Positions 10,695-19,574 of a stretch of 60,971 bases of DNA are shown here, in pieces. How positions within the stretch are numbered: position 1 is the first letter of the stretch; each line of letters starts with the position of its first letter. This DNA comes from Polyangiaceae bacterium (GTDB lineage: Bacteria; Myxococcota_A; Polyangia; Polyangiales; Polyangiaceae), in the NCBI GenBank assembly GCA_025937785.1, contig JAICQQ010000024.1, forward strand, positions 1 to 60,971, written 5' to 3'. Position numbers and translations under genes: made by a program. The notes under the pieces are model-generated. The model searched no databases. It worked only from the letters and a program-made list of their open reading frames with translations, and was not told the DNA's origin.

Positions 10695-12563
10695 ATGCAG
10701 CAGAGCTCCCACGATTCACGCCTGAGGACAGGAATCACGGCGCTCGGCGTCGTTTTCGGGGATATCGGCACCAGTCCGCTGTACGCGGTACGCGAGTGCT
10801 TCAACCCTTCGCTTGGGGTGCCAGTCACTCGAGAGAGCACATTCGGCGTTTGCTCGCTGATCGTGTGGGCGCTGATCCTGATCGTGACGCTGAAGTACAT
10901 TGCGTACATCCTGCGGGCGGACGACAAGGGCGAAGGCGGGGTACTAGCGCTCTTGAACCTGGCGCGCGTGGCGGTGCAGGCGGCCGGGAAGTCATCGGGC
11001 TTCGTCGTAACCGCGGGCCTCTTGGGCGCGGCGTTGCTCTTTTCGGATGGCATGGTCACGCCCGCCATTTCGGTGCTGAGCGCGGTCGAGGGCCTAGGCA
11101 CGCTCTCCGATGGTTTGTCCCCGGCCGTGGTGCCGCTGACAGTGGTGATCGTGCTGAGCCTGTTTCTGGTGCAGCGCCAGGGGACGCGTCGCGTGGGGCT
11201 GATCTTCGGACCGGTGATGTTGATCTGGTTTGCCACCCTCGCGGTGCTGGGTATCGTTCAGATCGTACGCCACCCTGAAATCCTCGGGGCGATCAGCCCG
11301 GTGTACGCCTGGAATTTTCTGTACCACAACGGGATCATGAGCCTGGTAGTGCTCGGGGCCGTTTTCCTGGCAGTGACCGGTTCGGAGTCGTTGTACGCCG
11401 ACCTCGGCCATTTCGGATTGCCAACGATTCGAACGGCCTGGCTCTTCATCGTGCTGCCAGCGCTGACCTTGAACTACCTGGGACAAGGGGCGCTCTTGCT
11501 GGTGGAACCGGACGCCCGCGGGGACGTGTTCTTTCGCATGGCGCCTGACTGGGCTCTGGCGCCGTTGATCGGGCTCTCCACGCTGGCGGCGATCGTGGCC
11601 TCGCAGGCGCTGATCTCGGGCTCGTTTTCGCTGATGCGGCAGGCGACGATGCTGGGGTTCTGGCCACGCGTCAGTATTCGACACACCTCGGCCTCCGCGA
11701 TGGGGCAGATCTACGTGCCCGCCATCAATTGGCTCTTGATGTTCGGCGCGATGGGGCTCGTGATTGGTTTTGGTAGCTCGTCCGCGCTCGCGAGCGTCTA
11801 CGGTCTGGCGGTGAGCGCTACGATGCTGATCACGACGCTGCTGTCCTATGCCGTGGCGCGTTACGTGTGGCGCGTGCACTGGCTGCTGGCGCTGGGCATC
11901 ACCGTGGTGCTGGCGGCCATCGAGGTCGCGTTCGTCGGTGCCAACTCGCTGAAGATCGGAGAGGGCGGCTGGTTCTCGCTGGTGATCGCGGCTGTGTTCT
12001 TCGCGCTGATGACCACTTGGCGCCGCGGGCAGCAACTGATGGCGGAGCGGCGCGCGCAAGAGGTGATCCCCCTCCAAGACTTTTTCGAGGTGATGCGCAT
12101 CGAGATACCCGCACGCGTGCCGGGCACGGCCGTATTTCTCGCTATCGATGCCGAAGGCGCGCCCGTGACGCTGATGCAGAATTTCACCCACAACCGTGTG
12201 GTGCACCGCTCGGTGATCATCCTGAGCGTGGTGGTCGAGCCGCACCCGCGAGTCCCGGTCGGGCAGCGCGTGCAGGTCGAAGAGCTGTCCGACGGCTTTT
12301 ACCGCGTGCGGGCGCGTTATGGGTTCATGCAGCAACCCGACATCCCCGCGGCGCTCGCGCTGCTGGAGCAGCCCGAGGTCGTGCCTCAACACACGACCTT
12401 CTTCGTAGGTCGCACCACGTTCCTCGCGGAAACGGCGCCCGGCATGTCGCGCTGGCGCATTCGCTTGTACGGTGCCATGGCGCGCAACGCAGCAAGCGCG
12501 ACCGATTTCTTGCGGTTGCCTCCCGACCGCGTGATGGAGCTCGGAACGGCCGTCGAGATCTGA
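10695..12563 (+). CDS. kup: Kup-family potassium uptake transporter
   Basis: Inner-membrane K+/H+ symporter. ATG 10695 is preferred to an upstream in-frame GTG because the predicted promoter lies between them and because it gives 622 aa, the normal Kup length. The N-terminus carries the family signature ALGVVFGDIGTSPLYAVREC, followed by about twelve hydrophobic segments (DGMVTPAISVLSAVEG, GSESLYADLGHFG, VASQALISGSFSLMRQA are typical) and a cytoplasmic C-terminal domain of about 170 aa. It faces nhaR, 33 bp away, and with nhaR and the TerC gene makes a small cluster of cation-related genes. Confidence 0.95.
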   Translation: MQQSSHDSRLRTGITALGVVFGDIGTSPLYAVRECFNPSLGVPVTRESTFGVCSLIVWALILIVTLKYIAYILRADDKGEGGVLALLNLARVAVQAAGKSSGFVVTAGLLGAALLFSDGMVTPAISVLSAVEGLGTLSDGLSPAVVPLTVVIVLSLFLVQRQGTRRVGLIFGPVMLIWFATLAVLGIVQIVRHPEILGAISPVYAWNFLYHNGIMSLVVLGAVFLAVTGSESLYADLGHFGLPTIRTAWLFIVLPALTLNYLGQGALLLVEPDARGDVFFRMAPDWALAPLIGLSTLAAIVASQALISGSFSLMRQATMLGFWPRVSIRHTSASAMGQIYVPAINWLLMFGAMGLVIGFGSSSALASVYGLAVSATMLITTLLSYAVARYVWRVHWLLALGITVVLAAIEVAFVGANSLKIGEGGWFSLVIAAVFFALMTTWRRGQQLMAERRAQEVIPLQDFFEVMRIEIPARVPGTAVFLAIDAEGAPVTLMQNFTHNRVVHRSVIILSVVVEPHPRVPVGQRVQVEELSDGFYRVRARYGFMQQPDIPAALALLEQPEVVPQHTTFFVGRTTFLAETAPGMSRWRIRLYGAMARNAASATDFLRLPPDRVMELGTAVEI

Positions 12564-12596
12564 GCAGCGTGCGATCCGCACGAGCGTGCGGTCCGC

Positions 12597-13505
12597 TCAC
12601 GAGGCCTGGCGTCCGAAGACGTCCTGCCGGGCTTGCTCCGAGATGGCCACCACGGCGGGGTGTTTCACCTTGCGCTCGGCGGAGATGGCGTAGAAGCTTT
12701 CGCGCACATCGGTCGCGCGCCCTAGCGTCTCTACGTTGTACTGCGCCATTACCTCGGCAGCAATCACCGTGGGCGCCGGGAAAATACCGACCCCGTCCGC
12801 CCCGAAGACGTTCATGAGCGCGCTGTCCGCGAACTCCGCCACGATCTCCGGTTTGACTTCCAGTTTGTCGAACCAATGGTTCAACGCGCGGCGCAGCGTC
12901 AGGCTCTTCAGGGGCAACAACACCGGTGCGCCATTGAGCGACTCTGGAAACCCAGGGCCGAAGCTGCGCGCGAGAGGCGCGGTCGCGAAGAAGCTCACCG
13001 TCGTTTCGCCGAGCAGATGGTTGAACACACGGAAAGTGCTGCCTGCGGGCACGGGAGCGTCCGAGATGACGACGTCGAGCGCGTGCTGCGCCAAGTTTGC
13101 CAGCAACTTGTCGTACCTGTCTTCGTAACAGACGAGGCGGACCGGGAGCGGCATGTTGAGCGCAGGCTGCAAGAGCCTCTTCACGACGAGCTTGGGGACC
13201 ACGTCCGCGACGCCCACGTCGAGCTGGAGGGCTTGGCCCGCCCGCCCCTTGACGGTGTCGACCATCTCGCGCCCCAGGGTGAAGATCTCTTCGGCATAGC
13301 GGTACACCAGCTTGCCGGTTTCGGTCAGGGCCAGATTGCGCCCCGCCTTCATGAAGAGCTTCTCGCCCAGCTCTGCCTCGAGGGCCCGAATCTGTGCGCT
13401 CAGCGTCGGGTGCGACAGGCGCAGCACCTTGCCCGCCGCGACCAAGCTGCCCTCCCGCGCCACCACCCAGAAGTACAGGAGGTGGTGGTAGTTCAGCCAA
13501 TCCAT
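12597..13505 (-). CDS. nhaR: LysR-family transcriptional activator, NhaR type
   Basis: Transcription factor of 302 aa. The N-terminus MDWLNYHHLLYFWVVAREGS is the characteristic NhaR opening, followed by the winged-helix DNA-binding region (LVAAGKVLRLSHPTLSAQIR) and a LysR effector-binding domain. NhaR in enterobacteria activates a Na+/H+ antiporter gene in response to Na+; no nhaA is present here, so the target is likely elsewhere or is the divergent TerC gene. A palindromic LysR-type site lies in the divergent region. The assignment to NhaR rather than another LysR member rests on the distinctive N-terminus. Confidence 0.88.
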   Translation of the reverse strand: MDWLNYHHLLYFWVVAREGSLVAAGKVLRLSHPTLSAQIRALEAELGEKLFMKAGRNLALTETGKLVYRYAEEIFTLGREMVDTVKGRAGQALQLDVGVADVVPKLVVKRLLQPALNMPLPVRLVCYEDRYDKLLANLAQHALDVVISDAPVPAGSTFRVFNHLLGETTVSFFATAPLARSFGPGFPESLNGAPVLLPLKSLTLRRALNHWFDKLEVKPEIVAEFADSALMNVFGADGVGIFPAPTVIAAEVMAQYNVETLGRATDVRESFYAISAERKVKHPAVVAISEQARQDVFGRQAS

Positions 13506-13556
13506 GCGCGGAGTATAGGGCGTAAAAGCTACGCGGCACAGGGTAAGATCGGCGAT

Positions 13557-13575
13557 CTGTCGGTTAGACCGACAG
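13557..13575. promoter_or_regulatory. Candidate LysR (NhaR) operator, T-N11-A palindrome
   Basis: CTGTCGGT-TAG-ACCGACAG is a perfect 8-bp inverted repeat containing the LysR-type T-N11-A core. It lies 52-70 bp upstream of the nhaR start and about 180 bp upstream of the divergent TerC gene, the usual place for an autoregulatory LysR site. The rest of 13506-13753 shows no gene. Confidence 0.6.
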
Positions 13576-13753
13576 GTTCGGTTTCACTTTCGTCATGGTG
13601 GGATCGGGATTCGGGGCTTACTCCTCCAGGGTGCCGGCTCAGGCCGGACGCCCTCGGCAGCCCCTAGCTTCAGCAGGCGAACGAGCTCGCAACAGCGAGA
13701 ACGCCGTCGAAGCGACGGCCCACTGCCGCCCACCCAAGGCAGAACACCGCGCC

Positions 13754-14707
13754 ATGCCCATCGAATCCGTCGGATCTCCTACACTCTGGATCGCGTTCAT
13801 CGCGTTCGTGTTCGCCATGCTGGCGCTCGATCTGGGGGTGCTGCACCGCCGACCTCACGAGGTAAGCCTCAAGGAGTCCGCGATCTGGAGCGCCGTTTGG
13901 GTGGCCCTATCGCTGGCGTTCAACGTCGGCGTGTACCTGTGGTTCGGGGCTGACCGCGCGCTCGAGTTCTTTACCGCGTACCTGCTCGAGAAGGCGTTGT
14001 CCGTCGACAACCTGTTCGTGTTCGTAGTGGTGTTCGGGGCGTTCGCGATCCCGCCGATCCACCAGCACCGGGTGCTGTTTTGGGGTGTGCTCGGGGCGCT
14101 AGTGATGCGTGCTGTGTTCATCTTTGCCGGCGCGGCGTTTCTCCAGCGCTTCCACTGGGCGATCTACGTGTTCGGCTCGATCTTGGCCATCACCGGGGTG
14201 CGGCTGTTGCTCCAGCGCGATCACGACTCGCATCCCGAGAACTCGCCGCTCATACGTTGGCTCAAGCGGGTGTTACCCGTGTCCCACGAGGATTCTGGGG
14301 GCGCGTTCTTCTTGGTCAAGGCCGGCAAGCGTTTCGTGACGCCTCTGTTCTTGGCGTTGGTGGCGGTCGAGGTCACCGACCTGATCTTTGCGGTAGACTC
14401 GATTCCTGCGGTGTTCGCCGTCACTACGGATCCGTTCATCGTGTTCACGTCGAACATCTTCGCGATTCTGGGGCTTCGCTCGCTGTACTTCTTGCTCGCG
14501 GGCGTGCTCACGAAGTTCGTGTACCTGAAGGTGGGGCTGTCGTTCGTATTGATCTTCGTCGGCGCCAAGATGCTGCTGATGGGGGTCTACAAGCTACCCA
14601 TCCTCGTATCGCTCGGGGTGATCGTCGCCATCCTGGGCATCTCGATCGTAGCGTCGTTGGTCAAGACTCGCGGGACCGAAGCCGCGCCCCAGCCACAGGA
14701 CGGCTAG
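13754..14707 (+). CDS. TerC-family integral membrane protein
   Basis: Polytopic inner-membrane protein of 317 aa. ATG 13754 is used because it gives the usual TerC start (PTLWIAFIAFVFAMLALDLG); the in-frame sequence upstream reads as non-coding. Typical blocks are EKALSVDNLFVFVVVFGAF, with its conserved acidic residues in a membrane helix, and VEVTDLIFAVDSIPAVFAVT. Family members are linked to metal-ion export, particularly Mn2+ (Alx/TerC), and to tellurite resistance. I saw no yybP-ykoY-type leader. The neighbouring NhaR-like regulator is transcribed divergently and may control it. Confidence 0.93.
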   Translation: MPIESVGSPTLWIAFIAFVFAMLALDLGVLHRRPHEVSLKESAIWSAVWVALSLAFNVGVYLWFGADRALEFFTAYLLEKALSVDNLFVFVVVFGAFAIPPIHQHRVLFWGVLGALVMRAVFIFAGAAFLQRFHWAIYVFGSILAITGVRLLLQRDHDSHPENSPLIRWLKRVLPVSHEDSGGAFFLVKAGKRFVTPLFLALVAVEVTDLIFAVDSIPAVFAVTTDPFIVFTSNIFAILGLRSLYFLLAGVLTKFVYLKVGLSFVLIFVGAKMLLMGVYKLPILVSLGVIVAILGISIVASLVKTRGTEAAPQPQDG

Positions 14708-14839
14708 CCCGGCGCGGCGGTGGGGTGAAGCGTTCGCAGGGTCGTGAAGCGGTCGCTCCTGCGTGGGCCATCCGGAGCCTGCCCGGAAATCGATGCCGGA
14801 TCGCGTCGGCTTTGCGGATAGGTTAGGCTGGTCGCCGAC

Positions 14840-16468
14840 ATGCGCGTGCTAAGGCTTGCCGCACTGGCCTTCGTTGCCTGCTCTGGCGATCCGCCGAGCG
14901 ACGCTGCCGATCGAGCGGTCGCTTCCAGCTCGGGCTCGGCGCCGACGACCGAGGGCCGCGCGACTACTACGGCTGTGGGCGCAGGCAGTACGACCTTGGC
15001 CACCAGTGCCACCGCTTCGGGCAGCGGTGGCGCGTCGAGCAACGGTACAGCGAACGGCGCGGGCGGTTCGGCGACCACCGGCGCGACCACGGGGAGCGCG
15101 GTGCAGACCACGGGCGCGTCGGGTGCGTCGAGCGCTAGCGGCGGTGCGCCCAGCACTCAGACTTCCAGCGCTACGACTGACGGCGGCGGGGGCACCCCGG
15201 CGGGTGCGATCGTCGAGGTGGTCGACATCGCTGAAGTCTGGTCGGGGCACCCTGTCGAGTTTTCGTTGGTCACGCGCGGTGATCGCCAGTTCGTCGCCTT
15301 CTACGACGCGGAGCGGCGCATGACCGTCGCCGCGCGTACGCTGGGTGAAACCATCTGGCAGACGCAGACGCTGTCGACCACGCTCGGCTGGGATAGCCAC
15401 AACTACGTGACGCTGGCGCTCGACGAGGGCGGGCACGTGCATGTCGCCGGCAACATGCACAACGTCCCCCTGATCTACTTTCGCACCACGACCGCGCTCG
15501 ACGTCCAGAGCCTGACGCGGGTCACGAGTATGGTGGGCAGCAACGAAGCCAGCGCCACCTATCCCGAGTTTTTCAGCGGGCCCGAGGGGAAGCTGATCTT
15601 TGCATATCGCGACGGGGGCAGCGGGGACGGCAACCACATCTTCAACACCTACGATGCCGAAGCACGCGCTTGGAGCAGGCTGTTGGACACGCCGCTCACG
15701 GACGGCCAGGGGCAGTACAACGCCTACCCCGTAGGCCCGATCCAGGGGCCCGATGAGCTTTGGCACTTGGTCTGGGTGTGGCGAGACACGCCTGACGCTT
15801 CGACCAACCACGATCTCAGTTACGCGCGTACGGTCGACCTGGTCGAATGGGAGAGCGGTGCGGGCGAATCGGTGAACCTGCCCATCACGCTAACCACGGG
15901 TGACATCGTCGACGCCGTCCCTGCCGGCGGCGGCATGATCAACAACAACACCAAGGTCGGGTTCGACGCCGAGAACCGACCGATCATCGCGTATCACAAG
16001 TACGACGCTGACGGGAACACGCAGCTCTACAACGCCCGCCTGGAAGATGGTGTCTGGGTGAGCCATCGCACCTCGAATTGGGACTACCGCTGGGAATTCG
16101 GCGGTGGCGGGACCTTGGTGTTCGAGATCGAGGTGGAACCCGTCGTTGCGGCGGCCGATGGCACATTGACGCAGCGCTACTATCACGCCGAATATGGTGG
16201 GTACGGCGCGTTTCGTTTGGATCCCGAGACGCTCGCAGCCGAGGCCGAGATCGAACCACCGCTCCCCTATCCGCGCGAGCTCGACACGCCGGAGTCGGCG
16301 ACGCCCGAGATGGTGACGCGCTGGCAGGAAGACACTGGGGTGTCGCCGGAGCCTGGGGTCGTCTACCTGCTGCGTTGGGAGACGTTGCCCAGCAATCGCG
16401 ACGAGCCGCGCTCGACGATTCCTCCGCCAACTCAGTTGCGCGTTTATGCTTTTGCCACCGGGCAGTAG
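14840..16468 (+). CDS. Secreted lipoprotein with BNR_4 propeller, possible polysaccharide lyase
   Basis: ATG 14840 opens a short lipoprotein signal with lipobox FVAC; the mature protein begins with about 100 residues of Ser/Thr/Gly/Ala linker, then a single beta-propeller domain to residue 542. WSGHPVEFSLVTRGDRQFVA, FYDAERRMTVAAR, LGWDSHNYVTLALDEGGHVH and VAGNMHNVPLIYFR are the pattern of the BNR_4 family, which includes seven-bladed ulvan-type lyases. The conserved His residues in DSHN and GNMH suit a catalytic or metal site. The protein is probably tethered to the outer membrane with the linker as a stalk. Whether it cleaves polysaccharide, and which one, cannot be told from sequence. Confidence 0.8.
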   Translation: MRVLRLAALAFVACSGDPPSDAADRAVASSSGSAPTTEGRATTTAVGAGSTTLATSATASGSGGASSNGTANGAGGSATTGATTGSAVQTTGASGASSASGGAPSTQTSSATTDGGGGTPAGAIVEVVDIAEVWSGHPVEFSLVTRGDRQFVAFYDAERRMTVAARTLGETIWQTQTLSTTLGWDSHNYVTLALDEGGHVHVAGNMHNVPLIYFRTTTALDVQSLTRVTSMVGSNEASATYPEFFSGPEGKLIFAYRDGGSGDGNHIFNTYDAEARAWSRLLDTPLTDGQGQYNAYPVGPIQGPDELWHLVWVWRDTPDASTNHDLSYARTVDLVEWESGAGESVNLPITLTTGDIVDAVPAGGGMINNNTKVGFDAENRPIIAYHKYDADGNTQLYNARLEDGVWVSHRTSNWDYRWEFGGGGTLVFEIEVEPVVAAADGTLTQRYYHAEYGGYGAFRLDPETLAAEAEIEPPLPYPRELDTPESATPEMVTRWQEDTGVSPEPGVVYLLRWETLPSNRDEPRSTIPPPTQLRVYAFATGQ

Positions 16469-16541
16469 CGAGCGCGGTGCGGCTCACAGCTCTCCCTACA
16501 TTCACCGGCCTCGAGTGCGGCGCTACACTCTAGATGGGTCC

Positions 16542-17831
16542 ATGGGTCGTCATCCTCCTGCTGCGCGAGCGTCGGCGGTGCTGTTGCTCCAGGTAGTCGC
16601 CTGCACGACTTACGATACGAGCCTGCTCGAGCCCGGGCCCGCCGACACTTCTGCTGTCGGAGGCAGCGGTGGCTCGCAGAACACGACCTCGGTGGGTTCC
16701 CCCACGAGCTCTCACGCGGCGGCCGCGGGTGGCGCGGCAAGCAACGGTGCTGTAGCCACATCGAGCGCGAGCACCGCTGACGGAGCTGGGGGCAGCGGCG
16801 GAACGAGGCCGGCAGGCGGATCGGCGGGTGCCGACGGCGGTGCGACTGCCCTGACCGCAACTCCGAGCACGAGCGGTGGTGCTGGTGGCGGCACGGGGAT
16901 CGGGACCGGTGGCACGGGGACCGCCGCTGGCGGTAACGGCAGCGACTGTGGGACCATCGACTGTTGTCCCGAGAGCGACAAGCTCGAACCCGGTGAATGC
17001 GGTTGCGAGCTCCCGGATACCGACACGGACGGCGATGGCACTGCGGATTGCGTCGATCTGTGCCCCGAGGACGCGCTCAAGGCGGCGCCCGGTGAATGCG
17101 GCTGCGGTTGGCGCGATGACGATTCCGGCGCGGGTGCGGGGTGCCTCGGGCTCAGAAACGGGCTTGCGCATCGCTACTCGTTCTCAGGCGAAGGCGCAGA
17201 CGCCATCGATGATCAAGGGGACGCCGACGCGGAAGTCGTGGGTGCCACCCTCGACGGCAGCGGCGAGGTCACGCTGGCGACGGGCGGCGACGCACAGTAC
17301 GTTTCGATCCCTGCGGGTTTGGTGTCGGCGCTCCCGAACGCGACCTTGGAGATCTGGTTCGTGTGGGAGGGCGGCGCGACGTGGACGCGCCTGCTCGACT
17401 TCGGGAGCACGGTCGAGGGCGTTCCGGGGGAGCCGGGCAACGGCGAAAGCTTCATCATCATGTCCACGAACGGCGCCCCCGGGCCGTCCCACCCGTACAC
17501 CGCGTTCAACCCGCCGGGCACGGACGTCGAAGTCGCGTGCTCGGGCACCGGGCCGCTGGCGACGGGAGTCCTGCACCACGTGGTGCTCTCGGTCGACGCG
17601 CAAGCAGACGCGCTGACTTTGTACGTCGACGGGATGCTCGCTTGTGCCATTGCGCTTCCCTACGAGCTTTCGGTGATCGACGATGTGAACTGTTGGCTTG
17701 GTCGTTCGCAGTTCGCCAGCGACATCGGCTTCGACGGGGCCATCGACGAGTTTCGCATCTATGACATCGCGTTGACGGCATCGCAGGTGGCGCTCAGCTT
17801 TCAGGCCGGTCCCGACCCGGATTTCCTGTAA
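16542..17831 (+). CDS. Lipoprotein with LamG (concanavalin-like) domain
   Basis: ATG 16542 gives a signal peptide with lipobox VVAC and 429 aa; an in-frame start further upstream overlaps the preceding gene and adds no signal. After a Gly/Ser/Ala linker (about residues 20-130) comes a Cys-rich calcium-binding stretch of thrombospondin type-3 character (DTDTDGDGTADCVDLCPED, then APGECGCGWRDDD), and from about residue 190 a LamG/concanavalin-like fold: LAHRYSFSGEGADAIDD, ATLEIWFVWEG, LYVDGMLACAI and DIGFDGAIDEFRIYD are the standard strands. A carbohydrate- or matrix-binding surface protein is the likely role. It follows the BNR_4 lipoprotein by 73 nt. Confidence 0.85.
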   Translation: MGRHPPAARASAVLLLQVVACTTYDTSLLEPGPADTSAVGGSGGSQNTTSVGSPTSSHAAAAGGAASNGAVATSSASTADGAGGSGGTRPAGGSAGADGGATALTATPSTSGGAGGGTGIGTGGTGTAAGGNGSDCGTIDCCPESDKLEPGECGCELPDTDTDGDGTADCVDLCPEDALKAAPGECGCGWRDDDSGAGAGCLGLRNGLAHRYSFSGEGADAIDDQGDADAEVVGATLDGSGEVTLATGGDAQYVSIPAGLVSALPNATLEIWFVWEGGATWTRLLDFGSTVEGVPGEPGNGESFIIMSTNGAPGPSHPYTAFNPPGTDVEVACSGTGPLATGVLHHVVLSVDAQADALTLYVDGMLACAIALPYELSVIDDVNCWLGRSQFASDIGFDGAIDEFRIYDIALTASQVALSFQAGPDPDFL

Positions 17832-17966
17832 ACGAGCGGGTCTCGATGCTGAGCCGATCGTGCAGACCGAAGCCGAGCTCGCGCGAGTGGGCGGGGCCAC
17901 CCGCGATCCAAAGCCTGGCGCTCACGCGCGCAGTGTTCGTGGATCGCAGGGGCATCGCACTTCACG

Positions 17967-18230
17967 CTACTCCTTGTCGCCGGCAATCTCCTTTTCGAGC
18001 GCGTCGATCTGGCTTTCCAGATTGTCTTCGTCGATCGCTTTCTGAGCCTCCTCCTCGAAGTCCTCCTTGACGGGCACGTCGGCCTGTTCGATGGCAGCTT
18101 CGCTGAGCTCCGCGGCCTTGGCCGGCTGAGTGTCGGGCGTCTGCGCTTCGGGCGTTTGCTCCGTTTCTTGCTTCTTGCACGCGGCGAGCGCCAATGCGGC
18201 GGCCAGCGTCATCCAAAGCCAGCGGTTCAT
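17967..18230 (-). CDS. Small acidic lipoprotein
   Basis: 87 aa with lipoprotein signal (MNRWLWMTLAAALALAAC, lipobox LAAC), then a Gln/Pro/Thr linker and a Glu-rich helical tail (KEDFEEEAQKAIDEDNLESQ). No known domain recognised. Its ATG lies in a 4-nt ATGA overlap with the end of the upstream gene at 18227-19093, so the two are translated together and probably work together. Confidence 0.75.
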   Translation of the reverse strand: MNRWLWMTLAAALALAACKKQETEQTPEAQTPDTQPAKAAELSEAAIEQADVPVKEDFEEEAQKAIDEDNLESQIDALEKEIAGDKE

Positions 18231-19093
18231 GGGGTCGCTCCTTTCGCCGCTTGGGGCTTCGTCTCACGCAGGACCCAGGCCTTGTGGCGCGCGCCCTCTT
18301 TCTCGAGCAACTGGTCGATACGGGCCACGAGCTCGTCGCGCCCGCCGGCTACGGCCACCTCACGCGCGCGTTCGAGCATGGCGAGGCGCTTGCCGTGTTT
18401 GCTGAACTCGGCGCGTATCTTCGCGTCGTTGCCGGCGTTCGGGAAGGTTTGGAGCGCCTGACGCTTGGACTCGTGGCGGCGCTTCTGCCGATCCTTCGCT
18501 CGCTCCTGGTACCTTTGCTTGAGGCCCTCGAAGCGCGTTTGAATCTCCCTGATCTTGGCGAGCTCGCCTTTTTCTGCGTCCGTGAGCTTGCCGGTTTTCT
18601 CTTTCTGTTGCAGATCCTTGATGCGCTCTTCGCGCCGCGCCATGTTCATCGCGTGGATTTTGCGCAGCTGCTCGAGCTGAGCTTTCTCTTGCTCAGTCAG
18701 CGTTCCGGCCTTCTCTTTCGCGATCAGGTCGATGAACCGCATGCCGGGCATGCCTCCCGGGCCCATGCCGTGCATGCCGTGCATGCCGTGGCCCATGGGG
18801 CCTTCACCGGCGGACGCCGGGCCTCTCGGGCCTTTGTCCGGCATACCCGGCGGTCCGTGCCCCGGCATGCCTGGTGGCCCATGCCCTGGCGTCCCATGCC
18901 CTGGCATTCCTTGCGGTCGCCCCGGTGTCGGCGCGGTGTCCGGCTGCGCGGCCTTGGTGGCGTCGACAGGTTTGGCGGGGCTCGGCGTTGTGGGTTTCGG
19001 CTTGGTACCTTCCGGCTCGGCCAAGCTCGCACCCCCCAGAGTCGTGGCCAACCCGACCAACCCGGTGGATAACAAAAGTCTGCCGAATCTCAT
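18227..19093 (-). CDS. Exported Met/His/Gly-Pro-rich protein with charged helical domain
   Basis: 288 aa. ATG 19093 follows GAGGAG at good spacing and opens a signal peptide (RFGRLLLSTGLVGLATTLGG, cut after ASLA). Residues about 60-120 are a low-complexity segment of MPGHGPPG-type units ending in MGHGMHGMHGMGPGGMPGM, rich in Met and His. The rest is highly charged and helical, with LTEQEKAQLEQL and LTDAEKGELAKI-type turns reminiscent of Spy/CpxP-like periplasmic proteins, but I see no clear family match. The Met/His run could bind copper or another soft metal; this is inference. The small acidic lipoprotein is co-translated downstream. Confidence 0.75.
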   Translation of the reverse strand: MRFGRLLLSTGLVGLATTLGGASLAEPEGTKPKPTTPSPAKPVDATKAAQPDTAPTPGRPQGMPGHGTPGHGPPGMPGHGPPGMPDKGPRGPASAGEGPMGHGMHGMHGMGPGGMPGMRFIDLIAKEKAGTLTEQEKAQLEQLRKIHAMNMARREERIKDLQQKEKTGKLTDAEKGELAKIREIQTRFEGLKQRYQERAKDRQKRRHESKRQALQTFPNAGNDAKIRAEFSKHGKRLAMLERAREVAVAGGRDELVARIDQLLEKEGARHKAWVLRETKPQAAKGATP

Positions 19094-19574
19094 GGTAATC
19101 GTCTCCTCTCGAACGGTCCCCGCACGTTTGGACGTGCAGTCTCCCGTCCCGAAGGGAGCGTATCATCGAATATGGCGCTGGCGTCAGCCCAATCACGCCT
19201 CTCAGATTGAGGCAGTCTGGCACGTGGGCCACGCGGACCCCTCACCCGGTCGCTGGGAGAACTTGATGAGCAGTCTTCCGCAACTGGCACGCGTAGGGCG
19301 CTGTGTTGGTCCCTGCTACGAAGGCTTGTTCGGCCGGACTTAGCGTACTCCGTGGGCACATACTTTTCGGGATGGCCCCCCAGGCATGCTCGTGTTTGCC
19401 TATGCGCGCTCTAGCAGGTGGGGGTGAGCATGCGCGGCCTGTGGGCTCGGCAGCCTGGTTCACGAAACGATAATGGTGTATCCCCCGTGGTGGCAGCGGT
19501 CGGTGCCTCCGCCCTTGCGCGGTCCGATGACTGGGTCTGCGTGGGGGGAGGTGACCGGTGAGGTTCGGGCCTCG
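19094..19574. other. Intergenic region without recognisable gene
   Basis: No coding sequence I can support. It carries the promoter of the gene starting at 19093. A small hairpin GCACGT-TTGG-ACGTGC lies near 19123-19138. Short open frames here lack family features. Confidence 0.5.

Noticed and set aside
13576..13753. yybP-ykoY manganese riboswitch before the TerC gene
   Set aside because: Conserved core sequences of that riboswitch are not present.
14856..15323. Arg/Ala-rich frame overlapping the BNR_4 lipoprotein
   Set aside because: Out-of-frame shadow of the Ser/Thr/Gly linker; no start signals or domain.
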